Positions 33,207 through 45,140 of a stretch of 64,000 bases of DNA are shown here, in pieces; position 1 is the stretch's first letter, and the number at the start of each line of letters is the position of its first letter. The DNA comes from Apteryx mantelli (Eukaryota > Chordata > Aves > Apterygiformes > Apterygidae): contig NC_089981.1 of NCBI RefSeq assembly GCF_036417845.1, positions 63,515,268 to 63,579,267 on the forward strand. The letters run 5' to 3'. Both the position numbers and the translations under genes were made by a program. The notes beneath the pieces were generated by a model, which did not search any database, was not told the DNA's origin, and saw only the letters and a list, made by a program, of their open reading frames with translations.

Positions 33207-33253
33207 ACTTAGTGAGAGAACAAGAAGAAAAACCGAAAAGATTTATTCATTAA
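33207..33253 (+). CDS. LIN52: Candidate alternative terminal exon of LIN52
   Basis: A strong acceptor (TTCTTTTCTCTTACAG) is followed, in the right phase after exon 5, by an open stretch YLVREQEEKPKRFIH and a TAA at 33251-33253. An ATTAAA polyadenylation variant lies at 33311-33316. The EEKPKR end faintly recalls the human LEKPKK end, but the rest does not match REMTRGKFLNI, so this may be an isoform or chance. Confidence 0.3.
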
Positions 33254-36238
33254 AGTCAAGGGTCTTGTGTTTCTGGGGCAGAGGTATTTGATTTGATCGT
33301 GTATTTGTGTATTAAATTTTAATAGTCCCTGTTTAATGTGGCTGCTAATTGAAACTGCCTATCAAAAACAGGAGTACTGAGGGGGGAAAAAAAAAAAAGC
33401 AAGCTGCTGACTTGTCTCCTCTAGATGGCAGCATGAGCTTCCCACAGAAGTCTTGCTTTTTTATTTATTTATGTTATTAAATTGTGCACACTTTCAATCA
33501 TGTTTGAAATTGCTTCTTCCCGAGGCAATTTTTGTGACACATATTCTCTGTTCTGAATGTGTAGTGTTCCTTTTGACTGTATTTTCACATATTTTTATTT
33601 GTATTCAGAATGAGAAACAATCCTGCCTTTTTTGTGTCAATAACTTATTTCTATTTGCTTTTCCTTCAACTTGCCTCTTTTGCACCCCATCCCAATTCCT
33701 TTATATTTTCCAAGACCTCCGTTTTCCTCCAGGTTCTATCTATTTAATGACTTACTTATTTGTGAGGTCTGTTATTGAACCAGTTCACAGCACATTTCAT
33801 GTTAATTTTGTGTTATAATTCGTTAAACAAAGTGACATGTGGGAACTGGGTAGCTTTAAGAATTTTATTCATCAAAGCACTATTGCTACACTAAAATTTA
33901 AATCTGAGCAGTTGATTTGACAAGATGTAGTTTCATAAATTCATAATTACTGAATTATGTGCCTTATTTCTTAGGCAAAATAGTAAGACAGCTAATAAGA
34001 ACCTGGGATCAGTGGAAATCCAATAGATTCCTAATTATTTGAGCTATTGTATTTGTCCTTTTAAAATATTGGCACAGTGCCAGCTCTTTGCAGTCTTTGG
34101 GAGTATCTCGAGTGATCCAAGAATTACTAAAAATGAACATTAGTAGTCCACAGAACTCTTTGAGGTGTCTTACAACTGTTGCATGCAAATTATTGGAATT
34201 TGATGACTTGGACATATTATAACAATCTAAGCTTGTATAGAAAACATTTTCATTTGTGAGACGACTATATAAGCTGTCTTTCTTGATGAATACAGAACAA
34301 ATGTATTGAATGTTTTGTCCAGCTCCACTCTTCCATCTAGGAATCATTCAATATTATCTGGATTCCACATTCTTATTGTATGTAATTCTTGCTGTCCCTA
34401 ACTTTTTGGCTGTGGTTTTCTCTGTTCCTCTTTTCTTTTTCTTTCTACTAGTAGTTTTTTATTCTTTACTGTTAACTTCCCACCGCCCTTTTTTTCTTTT
34501 CTGTTACCTTTACTCTCTCTAATCCCGGCTGTTTTGACAATGCCTTATGGCTTCTGAGAATCAAATGAAATTACTAATATATGATTTATATTTTCTTTCC
34601 AGCTTGTTTGATACCTGATTTGACTTACAGTTGTTCTCAGTCTTTAAAAATTGCTAGTTTTACAGTCACTACTGTTTTACTGGTCTGCACTTCAAGCTGC
34701 AAATATTTATGTGATTTAAATCAGTGCCTTTTAATGAGTACTTATTTCTTTGTAAATTTTGCTTTACCAAGTGAAATTGAATAGGCTTGCCCTGCTTCGG
34801 ATGCAACAGTAAGTTCAGGACACAGTAAATATGAAATTTCAGAGATGATTTTTAATATTAGTGGTTTGAGACATTGTGAATATTCAAACTGTAATAATGA
34901 TAAGAGTTTCCACCCAATATTTTATATGGGCAGTTAAGGAATTGGTCATCTTATCCTCCATTATGATTTCTATGACATGTAGAATGCATCTATGTGGACT
35001 GCAGTAGCTTTATCTGTTAACAGATCAATCTGAGCATGTGAAATAGTAGCCTGAAAGCAGGCATTTGACAACTGAAATGCTTAATGCTATTTTTGATAAT
35101 GCTACTTCCCTCCCCTTTTCTGAGGGGCCAGTTGCTTCTTTCCGAGTAAGTTAACTATTGACCTTTCTAGCCATGTAACTGATTCCTCTGGCTGCATTAG
35201 TATGTAGTAGATTTAGTTCTTATTCAGGCAAGATAAATGGCTGATTTTTTTTTTTTTCCTTTGTAGTTGAAAATGACTTCTGTTTAGCAGTTTTTCGGTA
35301 GTTTTATTCTCAACATGACTTTTTAGCAAATGAATGAGCACTCTTGCCTTCTTTTTTTGGTACATTTTTGACTCTTGGCTTCATTATCCCCAATACATTC
35401 ATCTCCCTTTTCCTAAGAAACAGGCCATCAAACTGCATATAAAAGGCGGACTGATTTTTCATAAATCAAAATTTCCTACTTAGACTACTTAATTTGCTGA
35501 TGACTCACTTTGAAGATCATCTTTCTTGTGGAACGGAAAGGATCTCCAAGATGATTGCAGGGAATCTCTTGTTCAGCCCTCCTAGCAAGCTAATGGACGG
35601 ATTCTTGCTAATTCTTGTCTGTCCCTTGCAGAATATCCTTCCCTTTCTTAGCATGAAACTCACTATAAGCATAGCTGGCCTTCCTTGAATGAAGTAGGAT
35701 TTTGTAGCATGTCTGAAATGTATATACATTCCATGTATTTTTATATAAAAATTTTAATATTTTTCCTCCCCTTAAAGAATAAGCCATCCTTAGGTCTCTG
35801 ATCTATGTATTTATTCTCTGCTACCAGGTGGTTTCGGAGTTCTCCGTCAGCTTCCAGGCTCCGAAGCTGATATCAGTAATAGCAGAATCTTGTTAAATTT
35901 TTTTTTTCACCATCTCTTCTGGGGTCTCAGCTTGTGCTTCCTTGGCTGCTTTTTAGCTGTGTAAAACTTTACTTCATCCTCTTGCTTGTTAATGGTTCTC
36001 CCTTTCTGCTTCAGCTCTCATTAGAGCTTCTATTTTCCTTCTGTTAAGGTGTCATTTTATTGCTTATCATACATCAAAACCATTTTTTAGTATTAAAAAT
36101 CTGCTTTGTGTGGATTTTGCTGTTCTCATTAAGGTGAGTGGGAGGAGGACCAGGGCTTAATGAGCACGCCTACTATTACTTATTCATGTGGTTAGGGTGA
36201 CTTAAGGGGGAATAGTATTCCTGCTGAACCTGAGCTGC

Positions 36239-36750
36239 AGCTGATCAACAGAAGTCTGATTTCCACTGTTGGCAGAGGTCTGAAAAAGAGCCATAGTCTT
36301 GTTAGCCTCCCACCAACACTCTTTGCTTGGAGTTGGGTAGTGAACACTGCAGAACTATGAGACCATAGCTGGTGTGGTAAACAAGGAGACTGGATTCCTA
36401 GATAAGATGAAGAACTATCACAGATCTTGCTTCAATATTTGTGGCCCACAAAGCATCAAGTTTGAAAATAGTTCATCTAAATAAGACCAAGTTTAGATAA
36501 CCAGCGAGGGCCTTGTAGTTCTGCAGTGTTCACTACCCATTCCAAGCAAAGAGTGGTGGTGGTGGGCTGACAAGACTATGGCTCTTCTTCAGACCTCTGC
36601 CAACAGCGGAAATCAGACTTCTGTTGATCAGCTGGTGTGGTAAGCAAGGAGCCTGGGTTCCTAGATAAGATAAAGAACTATCACAGATCTTGCCTCGATA
36701 TTTGTGGCCCACAAAGCATCAAGTTTGAAAATAGTTCATCTAAATAAGAC
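36239..36750. repeat. A-B-inverted A-B duplication
   Basis: Segment A (36239-36357) recurs inverted at 36516-36633. Segment B (36367-36487) recurs directly at 36630-36750. The copies look very similar, with only scattered differences. A and inverted A could form a stem of about 118 base pairs around a loop holding B. No coding potential is evident and no known repeat is recognised. Confidence 0.92.
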
Positions 36751-38024
36751 TAAGTAGCTCTGTTCTTCCACTCTATAAGCTGTAACAGTTTTCAGGTCAA
36801 TGGAATCAAGGTGGATTTTAGATTTTTAAGGTCTTGATTCCCTGAGCCAGCAGTTCTGGGAAGGGCGCATGTTGCTATTGAGCTCAGTGTTAAGGTTTTA
36901 TTATCCTTGATTGCAGGAATTTTTTAAAGATCTGCCATGTTATCCTTTTGGATGTACTTGCACAGAGTCATGTATGGGAAGTACATACACAAAGAAGCAA
37001 AACCCTATATGTATTTTTTTTCACCACATTTTGGAACAAACCAATGTGTAAAAGTGACAAATAGTTAGGATGGGGGAACAAGAAAACCAATACATCACTG
37101 AAGGAATGGGTGTAGGTCACATACTTTCTGAAGGCCCTGCTATTCCTCATGCATCTCTGACACTTTCAGATACCACTTGCTATACTGGTTCAGAAGTCCT
37201 AAAATGTATATACCTGATATCACAGCTAGTGCCTTTTTGTAAAATCTCACTGATACAGGAGAGTATAGCTGGCTACTACCATATTATGGACTAGCTTCAG
37301 TGATAATATCACTAGTGCAAGACTTGGTAAAAAGCCTGGTCCTTAAGGCCCAACTAATTTGGGGAAATAATGGTGCTTGCATGCATCTGCCTTAAATATT
37401 AGAAGATTTGGGATAACTGAGCCAGAAGTGTGAATTCCACTTATAATTTCTCTGTCAATGTTTTTGTCAGCCTTTTTTTTTTTTTTTGTTAGATTAAATT
37501 TCTATTTGGAATTGTTTTGTGCTTTTCTTCTAAAATCAGGAATATAAGAATGACTATATATCTGATGTCAAATTCTCACATTTTGTCAAGAGTGATGAGG
37601 TGACTGTTGAATATGCTGGACCAAGTGTCTGTATCTGTACTCCCCCATTGTTTTGCCCGCCTTGACTTTCACTGGACTCCAGAAGCTGTGCTGCTATTTT
37701 CTTCTCTGTTAGTGATTTATTTTCTGTATGTGTTCAGCATGTTGCTCAAGCAAATTGAGTAGCTAGTGTACACTGGAAGAACTGCTTGATACTAGCTATC
37801 AAGAGTCATGTTTGTCCAAGATTTGGACGTGGATGACCTGGGGGGTGTCAGCTAAACAATAAAAAGATGGCCATTTTGTAGCGTAGACTGATAAAGGAAA
37901 AATCAGACAGAGTTTTTAGTCAGAATTAGTAATAGTTTTCTGTAATATGAAGAATGAGTAAATGACTAGGAGGTCTTCACCTGGAGACAGACAATTGGTA
38001 CAGCACGTGAAAAAGATCTAAAAT

Positions 38025-38440
38025 TGATCAATGCAGGGAAAATGTGAATGGGGAATGATTCTTCACAGTTTCACATAGTACTGGTATCAGAATAAAATAG
38101 TATGTCAGGTTCAGAACAAAACAAGAAGGTACTTTTTCCCAGTGTATTAAAATTGTGGCACTCACTGCCACAGGAGGTTGTGGATACAAAGCTTGTGTTA
38201 TTCAATAAATGAGACAAATTATTAGAAGATAAATCCGTCAAGGGTTTCTGACCACAAAGAAGTCACCACTGGCTTGGAAAGCTGAGATACAGAAAGCCAG
38301 GAGAGATTACTAGGCAGGTACTGCTCTGTGCTTGCCCTGTTCTTATCCTCTTCTATAGACAGTTGCCGTTGGCCTGTCAGAGAGAAGGTGCCGGGGTGGG
38401 GGAGAAGGACATTTAGTTTAACTATTTTTTTAAATAATAG
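38025..38440 (+). mobile_element. Ancient CR1/L3-like LINE 3' fragment
   Basis: Diverged words of the old amniote CR1/L3 3' end: GGCACTCACTGCCACAGGAGG, GACAAATTATTAGAAG, TCAAGGGTTTCTGACCACAAAG and GTTGGCCTGTCAGAGA, in the usual order. Edges are approximate. Confidence 0.6.
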
Positions 38441-41400
38441 GTTGGACTAATGTGTGGTGGTTTAGCAACTGCTACCAGGAATGACCCAGGTGTCCCTGTA
38501 ATGAAGAGAACCTTCTGGAGAAAAAAAGAGATGGATGGATACATGAATAAGGAACAACTACATCGCTCCCAAGTTAAACTGTCCTTGGTCATGAATTGTA
38601 GTCCTCTGCAGCCTCAGAAGCTTCTGAAATTTCTGAAAAATTTTAAAGGAGTTCTTCTGAACTCCAAACTAGTTAGAGATGATCATTCTCTCAGATTGGT
38701 GGTCTTCAGTTTTTCATTTCTCAGTATTAGTGAATCTTTCAGGTAACGCTGTCCTGGGTGATCTCTTGCTTACAAGTTCAGCTTCATTGCACATTTGGAG
38801 GGGTAGAGCAGTTCCCTCTTCTTCTCCTCTCCTTGAGCAGTATGTATTCTATAGCTGTTCTGTCTTCCTTCATAATATGCTATCCATGTTAAAGAGATGT
38901 GTATTTAACTGTAGTGTATTTTGGAACATATTTACTTAATTCTGTCCTGGACCCTTGCAGGCTACTGTTTACATGGGCAATTTAAAAGCTGGGTTAGCTG
39001 TTTCCAACATGATTGAATATGAATTTACTTGTTTTTTTTCTCCTTTTTTTTGACGTTGATCACAAGTAGGATAGGTATAAATCGGGGAGGGACTCCATCT
39101 GTGGTGTACTGAACTTGCGTGTCTTTTAATCTTTAATAAACAGGGCATTACACTTTGTTTAGCATTAAATCTTAATTTGAAATTTGAAGAAGCTGTTGAA
39201 TTAGATTGAAGGTAAGGAAGGGAAGGAGGACATTGTATACCTCTTGCTGAAACACATCTTTTCTTTTATTGTCTTTTATAGGCGTATCTGTGTAGTGCCA
39301 ACATACGGTGGAGCCTTTAGGCTCCATGTAAAACAGGTGACCTTCTTGCCAAATAGACTTATAATGTCAAAGATGTAACTGATCAGATAAAAATATCTAT
39401 CGACTATAACTATTATTTATTTGATCTTGAGTAGTCAATCAACATGTGGGTTTTTTAAGCTAAGAAGCTTTACTTTACATTTGTGAATGTGCATACACTT
39501 ACTGCAGTACAGTTGCCTGGTAGTAATTCAGTAACTTGACTGCCTTTCCTAGTCTATCCATACACTTGTTTGTAATAAAATTTTTCAGGTTCTTAAATTT
39601 TAGGAAATCAACATATTAACAGGTATGTCTAAGTAAAGAGGGTCCTAATATTCAGGATGTCAGTGGGGGCTGTTTGCTGCCAGCTTCCGCTCCCTTTCTG
39701 TCATCTGAGAAGTGGCATGAAAAAGAGAATTGGTTTCTTTAGCCAAATGAATTTTTTGAGTCTATTCAGAAGAGTAGACTTTCCTGAACATTTCTATTTC
39801 CTTGGAGAAATAAAACTGCTTACAATGTTGTGGTGAAGCTAGAGAAGAGAACTTACTTTTCTAGAAGGAAGAAGGAAATGAAGTGAAGGAAGATCATGTG
39901 ATGTGGATCCATGTCTAGATCCCACAACAGGCATCTTGGTGTTAGTTACTGAAAAGACATAGCAATGTTCTTAACATCTTGACTGCTGACAAAGGAGTAA
40001 GGAGGATGTTCACTTTGTTTCTTTGTTAAAAGGTGGCACCTTCAGAAATATAGTGCCTCTAGCGCTAGTGTGAGTCTTTTAATCTGAAACCAGAAGTAAG
40101 AAAATATGTTTTGGAATCATCTCTGTTGTTCTAAATATGTTGGACTTGGAGAAGAACATTGTACACAATCTAGTGCTTATTGTGTTTTTAAACTTAAAAT
40201 ACAATTTATTTACTCTTGCAAGGTGGGCTGCCCTACTTAGGAAGGGAACAATTTGAGATGCATGTACTTCAGCATGCTAAATGGATAATATGGAAAAATA
40301 TGGAGTTAATACAATGTTTTTTTCAATTTAGATTCATAGCAGTTCACGGTCATTTTTTTTCATGTTTCAGAGAAGTGAAAAGAAACTTGCATCATCCATT
40401 AGGGTATTTATTTGGCCCTATCACTGTAATGTCCAAGCTGCTATGATTTCCGTGTGAAATGAGAAACCTTGACCTTCCTCCTTCACTTCTTTATCCCCTC
40501 CTCCCACACTGTAGATCTGCTTTCTCATTTTAATGCACAGTGGTATGGTAAGAGATACTCTGCATCTGCAGAGGAACAAGAAAATCACCTTTCCATATAC
40601 TGCTCACTGGGCGGCTTGTTTACAGACAAGATTCTTCCTGGGTAGCTCCTGTTGGATGAGTGAGACATCGGAATGCCAGCTTGAAATTGGCATTCATACA
40701 TGATCTGTGAATTGGCTAATTTTGACATGTAAGTTGTTAAGAAATGATTACAGTCAGAGGAGTCATGACCTCAGCTTTTCATCATCTTCCTTGGCTTGTG
40801 CCCCAGTTTGGAAGTGAAGAAGGGATAGGAAGTTTTAATTGTACCTGTGTGATTTATCTTCAGTCAGCTCTTTAATTTCTTCTGGCTGTCTGAGTTTTCT
40901 GACATGCTGTAAATTTCTCCAACTTTTTCATTATCTGCAATTTCTTTATGACTCATGAATCGGAGTGGAGAGAGAGTGTGGATTTACAGCAGAGATAAAC
41001 ATGTCCATAAAGTCTGTATCTGTGTCAGTAATTGTACTGCTGTCAGTGACTGTCCTGTTTTACAGGCCTCTCTTGGGAGAGGAACACGCTTTGCTACCAG
41101 TGGCAGAGTGTTTGCTTTGATTTGCATTAACTTGCCAGGAGATTAGGTTGGAATGGTGAGGATGGAAATTGAGTCTGGACCTTGGCTGCTATTGTTTTTC
41201 TTTAAATAAGCGAGTGTGTGGTTGATTTGCCCTCTATGTGCAGAGAAAAAACAGCAGATCCAAATCGGGGCAGATACAGTCTACTGATGATGTCAAATAT
41301 GGTACTACCCATAAATGTAAATTGTGCATGCATTCTCATCATAAAACAAATGCTGTATCTAGGTAACTGTCGTCTTCTTAAAAATATGAAAAAAAACACT

Positions 41401-42270
41401 GCATGGATCTTTACGGTGTTCTTGTTCTCTGTTTGTGAAGTGGAATGAATATTTCTCAAAGCTTCAAGAAATGTCTGCATCGTAGCCTTCTTCCCCCTCC
41501 CTTATTTTGAGGGGAAAGTGCTATTGTAGATTTTGATGGAGAGTACTAATACAGTATCCTAATCTCCAGCCATTGTTGGCTCTGCTAGTGCAAAAGGAGG
41601 TGTATGTTGTTGAAGTTTGAGGAAAAGGGGAACATCTCTAAAACTCTCCTAAATGTGTCAAGTACAAACTTCAGCCATTTCACTTCATTGTTATTTTCTG
41701 TTTGATGCCTGTTGTTGTCACTTGTATATGTAGAATCTCTTTGTTAGATATAGTTTGTGTTGGATTTTTATGTCTATGACTTACTAATTTTTTGTTACAA
41801 CAAAAAGGTAGTTGTTTCCTCTTTGAAATGTTTTTAAATACTCAAAGCGATTGTGAAAAGACGTAGTCTCGTTATGTCAGACATCTAATGTGAGCCCCAA
41901 TTCATTGAAACTCATTGAAATTTTCCCTAGTCTGATGGCCATCTTTTACAGAGGTAAATTATCATTAAAAATGTAAACTTTGCAGTTGTGTAGATAGCTT
42001 TTAAATGTTTTTACACTCCTACATAGGAGTGTTAGAAATGTCATTGCATGGTTGTTAATTATGAAGCCTAATGCTGGAAATACAAAGGGGAGCTTTTCAA
42101 ATGTTAAATAATGTCCTTTTAATTCTACTGACTGAATATTTGAAGTTGTGTGTTCAGGCCATGTGCTAAGTGGCCCAGTAGCTGGCAGATCATTTTTCTT
42201 CCCTTTTCTCTCATCCTGTTCCTCTCCTTACCTACATTCCCAATCCTAGCTTGTGCATCTGATTTTGCTT

Positions 42271-42291
42271 AAAAAAAAAAAAAAAAAAAAA
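42271..42291 (+). repeat. Poly-A run
   Basis: 21 consecutive A. No retrocopy is recognised immediately upstream. Confidence 0.9.
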
Positions 42292-42524
42292 GGGTCCCCT
42301 GAAGGCTGATCCAGATACTTCCTGTAGTTAAGAAAAAGGACCCTTTTCAGTGTTAGTGGGGAGAAAGAGATCTGATGAGTCTGGAGAGCAGCTGAGCAAA
42401 CATACTGTTCTGAAGACTGAAATCATTCATCTGACCTGTCACCATTAATATTTGCAGAATTTTTGGTATGCTTCCAAGGCAGTAATTTGTGCTTTCTGAG
42501 AACATCTGGAGTATCAGCGTTGGC

Positions 42525-42702
42525 CGGTCAAGCAGTGGAACGGGTTGCCCAGGGTGGTTGTGCAGTTTCCGTTCTTGGTGGTTTTCAAGACCTGACTGGA
42601 TAAAATGCTGAGCAACCTGGTGTAACCCCATAATTGACCCTGCTTTGAGTAGGAGACCTCTTGAGCCTTCTAACCTGAATTATCCTATGATTCTGTGGTC
42701 TA
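42525..42702 (+). mobile_element. CR1 LINE 3' end, diverged
   Basis: AGTGGAACGGGTTGCCCAGG, then TGGTTTTCAAGACCTGACTGG and a TATGATTCTGTGG tail, in CR1 order. Confidence 0.85.
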
Positions 42703-43671
42703 AGAGTCTTTCCAGAATTTTGGGAATGCAAGCTTTGAATTAACCTATCTCACAGGACCACATCACCAGACAATTGGTTTAGCCCATGAGCTTTGAACAG
42801 GAGATCTCAGATGCAACTCCATGGTGTGCATCCATGTGAGCAACCTGATTAGGAACAAGAAACCTGAGGAGTCTCATATCGCAGTGGTGACTTTCAGGCT
42901 TTTGGGGGATGAGGAATAGACTTCCAAGTACTTCCATCCAAAGAGGTGATCATGAGTCTACGCAACTTAGCTGAGGAACCTGTTTTTTTTATGTGGGGAT
43001 ATTCAGTGTCATTCTTTAAGCAGAGGAAGAGAATGATCCTGAATATACACAAAGGTTCTTGTGGTCTCGGCTCACGTGAAACCACCATCATCTGTGCAGA
43101 CAAGCAGGGGGTCACTGGGGCCTGTCTGAACGACTTCTAGCCACAAAAGTAAGGGAATGGGCTGTCACATTAAAGCATTTCTACCTGCCACATGCTTGGC
43201 ACAGAAAGAAACATGACTACAAACAAAATGTTCTTACATTATACTGTCAGAAGCCTATTTTTTCCTACTCTCATTCTGACAGGATAACTTGTAGACTACT
43301 GTCAGTGGAGGAATTGAGGATGGGGAAAAGTTTGATCAAGCATAAGGTTATGTACATTTTTCCATTATGGTTTAAGAAACACAAAAATGCCAAACAAATC
43401 TTGGGAGATTCTCTGGCAGGGAATTCAGAACCTTTGCAACTAGTCTGTACCTGTTATTTAAAATTCTTTCACTTTCTTCCCCCTTTATCAAATTCAAACT
43501 GTTTCTACTTTTGTATTAATAGAACATTTTCTCTGTACTTACAGATAATAGATTATCCCTGTATCACCCCTGTCAGAAATGGTTTCCTGCAAATTTTGGC
43601 TCCTGGCAGGAGTGGTTCCTACATAGTATGGGTAGCTGGACCTATTTGCAGGAGAGCAGCTAATCCTAGTG

Positions 43672-43830
43672 AAAAGGGCACTAGGATTGGACTTTGGAGA
43701 CCTTTGTTTAGTTCTTGGCATATCACTGTTTTGCTTGATCACTATGTTTGTTTTTTCAGATGCCCCTATTTCCCCAAATGTAAAATGGAATTTGTTAACT
43801 TCCTTTCACAAAGCATTGGAAAAAATAGTT
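43672..43830 (+). mobile_element. MIR-like SINE, diverged
   Basis: TTGGACTTTGGAGACCTTTG, AGTTCTTGGC and then TATTTCCCCAAATGTAAAATGG mirror the MIR body and its CTCAGTTTCCCCATCTGTAAAATGG hallmark, in the same order and spacing. Confidence 0.6.
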
Positions 43831-43847
43831 TTTTTATTTTAGAAAAA

Positions 43848-43908
43848 GTGTGTGTGTATATATGTGTATGTGTGTACATATATATGTGTGTGTGTGTATA
43901 TATGTATA
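43848..43908 (+). repeat. GT/AT microsatellite
   Basis: Mixed (GT)n and (TA)n blocks with TATATGTG-type periodicity, alternating purine-pyrimidine throughout, so likely length-variable. Confidence 0.9.
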
Positions 43909-44879
43909 AAGCCTTTATTATTAGGGATCCTATCCTGTATGCTCTTCATTATTCTCCTCTGCTTGTTCCTATTATATGCCATAGGAAGGCATGATTTAGG
44001 ATATCATATATGTCTTTGTTAGTAATGAAAATGAATGAGAATGTAGTAATGAAACAGATCCTCATATCCAGTGCTTTTCAGCATGGGGCCCCAGCAAAGT
44101 AACTAAGAAAAGCAAGCCTATTCTCAGCCATTTACAGAGATTATATATAAAAATATTTCTATTTGCAAGCTGCATAAAGGTTTAAAAATTGTGATTATTT
44201 ATTCACATGTGATTTGTGAGAAAGCAAAGAATCCATTACAGTGCTTTCACAAAGGCTCGCAGGGGACTACAAGACATGTAGGCTTTGAATACGAAATACC
44301 TTTTTTATTTTATTTTTTTTTCCAGTTCTGTGCAGATTATATAACTGTTTGGTGACACATTTGACTTGGTAGTTGGGAGACAGTGGAGTTGCTCAATTCA
44401 TAAGGATCAGTCTCACTATTTAGTTCAGCCAGCATTTGTGCTTTGAGACAGGAAGTGCTGTGCACCCTCCGAAGGGACTGACAGATCTTGGTAGGATATT
44501 GCTATACTCCCTTTCAGCTTTCTCTGCTTTGGATCAGGTGACAATGCATACAAGGCTATGTGAAAAAACTACTAGCACTTAATCTTTTTTATTGAGTGGT
44601 TTCAGTTGTTCTGAGCATGAAGTCCTCTGCAAATTCAATAATGGACTTGCTATCTTACCTCTGCATCACCAGTAAATATGGCATCTCTGCAGATCCTGTC
44701 TGTATAATGTAGCTAGACCAAGTCTCTGATAGTATCTGTCTCTTATTGCCTCATTAACTCGTGAGCATTAGAACAAGATAAAAATGCCCTAAAGCTTCTT
44801 ATCTGATGATTCGCATAACCTTCTGAGTGCCATTAGTTTAAGTTTGCAATCAAATGCTTCTCTTGAGTGTAAGGAGCAC

Positions 44880-45140
44880 TGATTAAACCTGAAGTGTCCC
44901 CAGAGGCTTTTACAGCTGTCATGGGGGTGGTGGCTGCCCCTCACGGAAAGGGAAAGGGGGGCTGGAGGTCCCAGTGGGGCGGCCACTCTGCAGCCCCGCA
45001 CGTGGCTGCCCCAGCTGTTCTGCTTTGCCTAATGAATTGTTTTACAAGGAGAGGCTGGGTATTGTCATCACAAGCTGCCTTCCCCAGGGGCTGGAGTCAG
45101 CCTGATAATGACTAATGTTAGTGATAGTAATTGAAGTGTG
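44880..45140. promoter_or_regulatory. Candidate intronic regulatory element
   Basis: A GC-richer, repeat-free island (CAGCTGTCATGGGGGTGGTGG, GCACGTGGCTGCCCCAGCTG) is followed by homeodomain-type words CCTAATGAATTG, TGATAATGACTAATG and AGTAATTGAAG. It could be an enhancer; conservation cannot be tested here. Confidence 0.25.

Noticed and set aside
36239-36750. Interpretation as a CRISPR array or terminal-inverted-repeat transposon
   Set aside because: Only two copies of each unit, in mixed orientation, no short regular repeats, no target-site duplication and no transposase.
43305-43994. 229-codon plus-strand open frame
   Set aside because: It runs through a MIR-like SINE and a GT/AT microsatellite, which gives the Cys-Val-Tyr-rich end, and resembles no known protein.
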